DNA of 64,000 nucleotides from Stagnihabitans lacustris (GTDB lineage: Bacteria > Pseudomonadota > Alphaproteobacteria > Rhodobacterales > Rhodobacteraceae): assembly GCF_025950525.1 (NCBI RefSeq), contig NZ_JAPDGS010000001.1:372001-436000 (forward strand). The letters are read 5' to 3'. Shown here piece by piece: positions 60,355 to 64,000 of this stretch. Each line of letters opens with the position of its first letter. Positions within the stretch are counted from its first letter, which is position 1. The notes beneath the pieces are model-generated. The model searched no databases and was not told the origin of the DNA. It was given only the letters and a program-made list of their open reading frames with translations. Made by a program: the position numbers and the translations under genes.

Positions 60355-60969
60355 ATGAAGAAGATCTTGGCAACGACGACATTGGCTTTGGCCCTTGCAG
60401 GCGGCGCGCAGGCTGCGACGGTCGTGAACGGTGGGTTTGATGGCGACTTCATGGGGCAATTTGCAACCCTTGGGAATGGCAGCACCACGATCGGTGGCTG
60501 GACTGTCGGCGGCACCAGCGTCGACTGGATCAACGCCTATTGGCAGGCAGCCGATGCGGATGGTCACAGCGTCGACCTCAGCGGCGGCGGGCCGGGTTCG
60601 GTCTCGCAGGTCCTGACCGGACTGGTCAGCAACATGGTTTACAAGGTCAGCTTCTATCTGGCGGGCAACCCGGATCAGGGCGGCACGAAATACATCAATG
60701 TTCAGGCCGCCGGGGCGAGCCAGATCGTCTATTCCTTCAACAACGATGGCAGCAATTCCAAGGCCGCGATGGGTTGGGTCAAGCGGACTTACACCTTCAC
60801 GGCAACCGGCCCGACCGCGACGCTGAGCTTTTCCAGCCTGAACAACTCGGCTTACGGGCCGGCTCTGGACAATGTGTCGATTGCGGCGGTTCCGGTCCCG
60901 GCAGCGGGGCTTCTGTTGGGCGGCGTCCTGGGTGGTCTGGCCGCTCTGCGTCGTCGCAAGCGCGCCTGA
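60355..60969 (+). CDS. Choice-of-anchor C/DUF642-type exported VPxPA-tail protein 2
   Basis: This 204-residue protein has a signal peptide (MKKILATTTLALALAGGAQA) and a DUF642/choice-of-anchor-C-like domain starting VVNGGFDGDFMGQFA, with SVDLSGGGPGSVSQVLTGL in the middle. The tail is VPVPAAGLLLGGVLGG plus RRRKR, for exosortase-type sorting. It is probably part of an extracellular matrix and is likely co-regulated with the preceding paralogue. Confidence 0.92.
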   Translation: MKKILATTTLALALAGGAQAATVVNGGFDGDFMGQFATLGNGSTTIGGWTVGGTSVDWINAYWQAADADGHSVDLSGGGPGSVSQVLTGLVSNMVYKVSFYLAGNPDQGGTKYINVQAAGASQIVYSFNNDGSNSKAAMGWVKRTYTFTATGPTATLSFSSLNNSAYGPALDNVSIAAVPVPAAGLLLGGVLGGLAALRRRKRA

Positions 60970-60984
60970 GGGATTGAAGTTCGC

Positions 60985-61017
60985 AAAAACGCCCGGGCCA
61001 AGGCTCGGGCGTTTTTT
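60985..61017 (+). terminator. Rho-independent terminator
   Basis: The stem AAAACGCCCG/CGGGCGTTTT with T-run begins 16 bp after the second VPxPA gene. Confidence 0.9.
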
Positions 61018-61083
61018 CATGTCCGCAGCTCTGGCGCCGTCGGGCATTGTCGGGCAGTCTGCCGCGCAGGTTCGGGGGCACAG

Positions 61084-62235
61084 ATGCGCAGTTGGGTTCT
61101 GATATTGGCCTTGTGGTGCGCGGGGCTTGGGGCCGCGGCGCAGTTCGGCAAGATTTCCGTGGCGTTTCAGGATCTTGGCGCGGCCTATCAGGGGCAGGGC
61201 GCGGTGGCCATCGGGCTGATGGTTTCGGTCGTGGGCCTGGTGGGGCTGGTCTTCGGGACGACGGCGGGGCTGATCGTGGCGCGGGTGGGCGCGCGGCGCG
61301 CGATGCTGGCGGCGCTGGTGCTGGGCGCGCTGGTTTCGGCCGCGCAAAGCCTGTTGCCGCCCTTTCCACTGATGATGCTGGCGCGGCTGGCCGAGGGCGT
61401 GTCGCATCTGGCCATCGTGGTCGTGGGGCCGGTGGCGATTGCCCAAGCCGCACCGCCCGCGCGGCAGGGCGCTGCGATGACGCTGTGGAGCTCGTTCTTT
61501 GGTCTGACCTATGCCGTTCTGGCCTGGGTCGGGCCGGGGATCTTGCAAGCCCATGGGATCGCGGGGCTTTTCCACTGGCATGCGCTGTGGATGCTGGGCT
61601 GTGCCCTTGTCCTGTGGCGGTTGATGCCGCGCGATGTTGCGGTGGGCGCGCCGCGGGCGGAGGGGATTTGGGCGGGCCATCTTGCCATCTATCGCTCGCC
61701 CTTCGTTGCGGCGCCCGCCACGGGTTTCGTATGTTATACCGTGACTTACGTGGCGATCCTGACCCTGATGCCCGCAGCGATGGGGCCGCAGGGGGCGCTT
61801 GCCGCGGTCGCCATGCCGCTGGTGTCAATCGGCCTGTCGCTGACCTTTGGCGTCTGGCTTTTGGGGCGGATCACGGCGGTCCATCAGGTGCAGGCGGGCT
61901 TTGCCCTGGCCGCAGGGGCGAGCCTGTTCCTGTGGCCGCTGTGGGGGACGGCGGCGGCCCTGGCGCCCGCGCTGGTCGTGGCGGGCGCATTGGGGCTGGT
62001 GCAGGGCGCCTCTTTTGCCTCGATCCCGCAACTGAACCCCGCCGCCCAAGACCGCGCGCGGGCGGCGGGGGCGATTGCGCAGCTTGGCAATCTGGGGACC
62101 ACGACGGGGACGCCGATCCTGGCCTGGTTGATGCAAAAGGCCGGGGTCAGCGGCCTGGCGCTGTTCCTGTTCGGGTTTTCCGTCTTGGGGATCGCGCTTC
62201 ATGCGCTGCAGGCGCGGCGGCGGCTTAAAGCCTGA
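61084..62235 (+). CDS. MFS transporter
   Basis: This 383-residue major-facilitator protein has about 12 helices, with TAGLIVARVGARRAMLAALV in the first half and GASFASIPQLNPAAQDRARA in the second. The order recalls CynX/NimT-type small-molecule exporters, but the substrate is unclear. Its end overlaps the convergent rhodanese gene by 11 bp. Confidence 0.88.
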   Translation: MRSWVLILALWCAGLGAAAQFGKISVAFQDLGAAYQGQGAVAIGLMVSVVGLVGLVFGTTAGLIVARVGARRAMLAALVLGALVSAAQSLLPPFPLMMLARLAEGVSHLAIVVVGPVAIAQAAPPARQGAAMTLWSSFFGLTYAVLAWVGPGILQAHGIAGLFHWHALWMLGCALVLWRLMPRDVAVGAPRAEGIWAGHLAIYRSPFVAAPATGFVCYTVTYVAILTLMPAAMGPQGALAAVAMPLVSIGLSLTFGVWLLGRITAVHQVQAGFALAAGASLFLWPLWGTAAALAPALVVAGALGLVQGASFASIPQLNPAAQDRARAAGAIAQLGNLGTTTGTPILAWLMQKAGVSGLALFLFGFSVLGIALHALQARRRLKA

Positions 62236-62566
62236 CGACCGGCCCACCCGCCGCAGCCCATTGGCCAAAGCCGCCGATGTTCCAAGCCGAAAGGCCCATC
62301 CCGCTCAGGATTTGCACCGCTTGCCCCGCCCTTGCGCCCGCCGCGCAGAACACGGCGATGGGCCGCCCGGACAGACGCGCGTCGAAATCCGGCGCCTTGG
62401 GGTCGGCCTTGATCGGCACCAAAGACAGCGGGATATGCAGCGCGCCGTGTGCCGTGCCAGAGGCCGCAAGCTCGGCCGCCTCGCGCACATCCAGAAGCGT
62501 GACCTCGCCCCGGGCGGCAAGGGCGATGATATCGGACAAAGAGGGCTGCGGGGCAGGGGTGGGCAT
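62225..62566 (-). CDS. Rhodanese-like protein
   Basis: This 113-residue single rhodanese domain has the active-site loop AVFCAAGARAGQA (catalytic Cys near 74) and DVREAAELAASG at the CH2A position. It transfers sulfane sulfur in the cytosol. It is convergent with the MFS gene and divergent from uvrA. Confidence 0.92.
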   Translation of the reverse strand: MPTPAPQPSLSDIIALAARGEVTLLDVREAAELAASGTAHGALHIPLSLVPIKADPKAPDFDARLSGRPIAVFCAAGARAGQAVQILSGMGLSAWNIGGFGQWAAAGGPVVRL

Positions 62567-62663
62567 CTTGAACCTCCGGTTTGGGACGCGTCATATATAT
62601 TCGAAGGATTGAATTTGTAAAGCCCGGCTCCGGGTTGCGGAATCTTTCGGCGGCCCGCCATCC

Positions 62664-62678
62664 GTTCACCCAATGTTC
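62664..62678 (+). promoter_or_regulatory. LexA (SOS) box of uvrA
   Basis: GTTCACCCAATGTTC fits the alphaproteobacterial LexA consensus GTTC-N7-GTTC exactly and lies 63 bp before the uvrA start. Confidence 0.85.
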
Positions 62679-62741
62679 ACATTTTCCGGTTGGAAAGCCC
62701 GGCCTTTCGCCCTATCTTGCGCAGGGGCCAAGGGGGCGGCA

Positions 62742-64000
62742 ATGGATCAGAAGTTCATCTCGGTGCGCGGGGCGCGCGAACATAACCTCAAAGGGGTGGA
62801 TGTCGATATCCCGCGCGACAAGCTGACGGTGATCACCGGGCTGTCGGGCTCGGGCAAAAGCTCGCTGGCGTTTGACACGATCTATGCCGAGGGGCAGCGC
62901 CGCTATGTCGAAAGCCTTTCGGCCTATGCGCGGCAATTCCTTGATATGGCAGGGAAACCTGATGTGGATCACATCAGCGGCCTTAGCCCGGCCATCTCTA
63001 TCGAACAAAAGACGACGTCCAAGAACCCGCGCTCGACCGTGGGCACTGTGACCGAAATCTATGACTATATGCGCCTGTTGTTCGCCCGCGTCGGCATCCC
63101 CTATTCCCCCGCGACCGGCCTGCCGATCACCGCGATGCAGGTTCAGGACATGGTCGACGCCGTCATGGCGATGGAGGAGGGCGCGCGGGCCTATCTGCTG
63201 GCGCCCATCATCCGCGACCGCAAGGGCGAGTATAAGAAAGAGTTCCTGGACCTGCGCAAACAGGGGTTTCAGCGCGTCAAGGTCGACGGCGCCTTTCACG
63301 ATCTGGACGAGCCGCCGACTTTGGACAAGAAGTTGCGCCATGACATCGACGTTGTCGTCGACCGCATCGTGGTGCGCGAGGGCCTCCAAACCCGACTGGC
63401 CGACAGCTTCCGCACCGCGTTGAACCTGGCCGATGGCATCGCCATCATCGAAACCGCGCCCGCCGAAGGCGAAGGCCAACGCATCACCTATTCCGAGAAA
63501 TTCGCCTGTCCGGTCAGTGGCTTCACCATCGCCGAGATCGAGCCGCGGCTGTTCTCGTTCAATGCCCCCTTTGGCGCTTGTCCGGCCTGCGACGGCTTGG
63601 GGGTCGAGCTGTTCTTTGACCCGCGCCTTGTGGTGCCCGATCAGAACCTGACCCTGATGCAGGGCGCGCTTGCGCCTTGGGCCAAGTCGAAGTCGCCCTA
63701 TTTCACCCAGACGCTGGAGGCGATGGCCGCGCATTACGCCTTTGACCGCAAGACCAAGTGGAAGGATCTGCCCGAAAAGGTGCAGGATGTCTTCCTCTAT
63801 GGCTCCAAGGGCGAGGAAATCACCTTCCGCTATGACGAGGCGGGCCGCATCTATCAGGTGGACCGCGTCTTTGAAGGCGTGATCCCGAACATGGAGCGGC
63901 GGTATAAAGAGACCGACAGCGCCTGGTCACGCGAAGAGATGGAGCGCTTTCAGAACAACCGGCCTTGCGGCACCTGCGCGGGCTATCGCCTGCGCCCCGA
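62742..64000 (+). CDS. uvrA: Excinuclease ABC subunit A UvrA (3' end outside the window)
   Basis: The first 419 codons of the nucleotide-excision-repair damage-recognition ATPase are present; the frame runs off the window edge, where about 530 more residues are expected. It opens with the family start [20 protein letters not shown] and Walker [10 protein letters not shown]. The first zinc module reads [20 protein letters not shown] and then CPACDGLG. The ATG at 62742 is in normal family position. It is preceded by an SOS box, so DNA damage should induce it. Confidence 0.97.
   Translation, partial: MDQKFISVRGAREHNLKGVDVDIPRDKLTVITGLSGSGKSSLAFDTIYAEGQRRYVESLSAYARQFLDMAGKPDVDHISGLSPAISIEQKTTSKNPRSTVGTVTEIYDYMRLLFARVGIPYSPATGLPITAMQVQDMVDAVMAMEEGARAYLLAPIIRDRKGEYKKEFLDLRKQGFQRVKVDGAFHDLDEPPTLDKKLRHDIDVVVDRIVVREGLQTRLADSFRTALNLADGIAIIETAPAEGEGQRITYSEKFACPVSGFTIAEIEPRLFSFNAPFGACPACDGLGVELFFDPRLVVPDQNLTLMQGALAPWAKSKSPYFTQTLEAMAAHYAFDRKTKWKDLPEKVQDVFLYGSKGEEITFRYDEAGRIYQVDRVFEGVIPNMERRYKETDSAWSREEMERFQNNRPCGTCAGYRLRP

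Overview
The window is GC-rich DNA, densely packed with genes, and looks like an alphaproteobacterium of the Rhodobacteraceae/Paracoccaceae type. Signs of this are three exported proteins with VPLPA/VPxPA-type C-terminal sorting tails, a hom...glpX-recJ neighbourhood, a GTTC-N7-GTTC SOS box in front of uvrA, an EcfG-like ECF sigma factor, many ATGA overlaps and AGGAG-type ribosome binding sites. No insertion sequence, prophage, integrase, CRISPR array or rRNA was seen. The only RNA gene found is tRNA-Glu(UUC).

Layout. 0.2-4.7 kb: three-gene coupled cassette with a 1179-residue repeat protein whose C-terminus resembles a ribonuclease toxin, followed by a likely partner or immunity gene. 4.7-10.1 kb: flavin monooxygenase with a divergent MarR-like regulator, then a stress operon (Crp/Fnr regulator, large catalase, ferritin-like protein, GlsB-type protein). 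10.2-15.4 kb: complete branched-chain-type ABC importer with a LuxR-type regulator and a dyad operator. 15.5-17.1 kb: VPLPA-tail protein and DUF481 outer-membrane protein. 17.3-25.5 kb: giant cyclic beta-1,2-glucan synthase with a tiny coupled upstream ORF. 25.6-32.3 kb: ECF sigma factor and a stress/envelope island of small proteins around another Crp/Fnr regulator. Seven related 14-bp palindromes (CTRAY-N4-RTYAG) lie mostly 75-85 bp before the starts of these genes. 32.5-35.1 kb: possible uracil-DNA-glycosylase-like protein, a gene-free stretch, and an Rrf2 regulator/thioredoxin-reductase-like pair with its operator. 35.2-41.5 kb: TctDE two-component system, a solute-binding protein and the TctCBA tripartite tricarboxylate transporter. 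41.8-44.5 kb: GNAT acetyltransferase, tRNA-Glu, recJ. 44.6-49.8 kb: hom and glpX with a four-gene coupled cassette between them (Lgt-like protein, radical SAM enzyme, two small membrane proteins with a shared Gly-Gly-Cys-Ser motif). 50-55.8 kb: pirin, then four Tad-type pseudopilin/TadG-like proteins. 56.1-62.6 kb: MFS transporter, DUF924, dihydrolipoyl dehydrogenase, two VPxPA-tail proteins, second MFS transporter, rhodanese. 62.7 kb to end: uvrA, cut off by the window edge.

Most worth following up: (1) the Lgt-like/radical-SAM/GGCS-protein cassette at 45.6-48.2 kb, which could be a membrane-lipid or lipoprotein modification system; (2) the repeat-toxin cassette at 0.2-4.7 kb; (3) the palindrome regulon at 26.5-31.0 kb, which links about ten small stress genes to a VHVNR-type Crp/Fnr regulator. 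Functions assigned by family come from reading the protein sequences; no database search was run.
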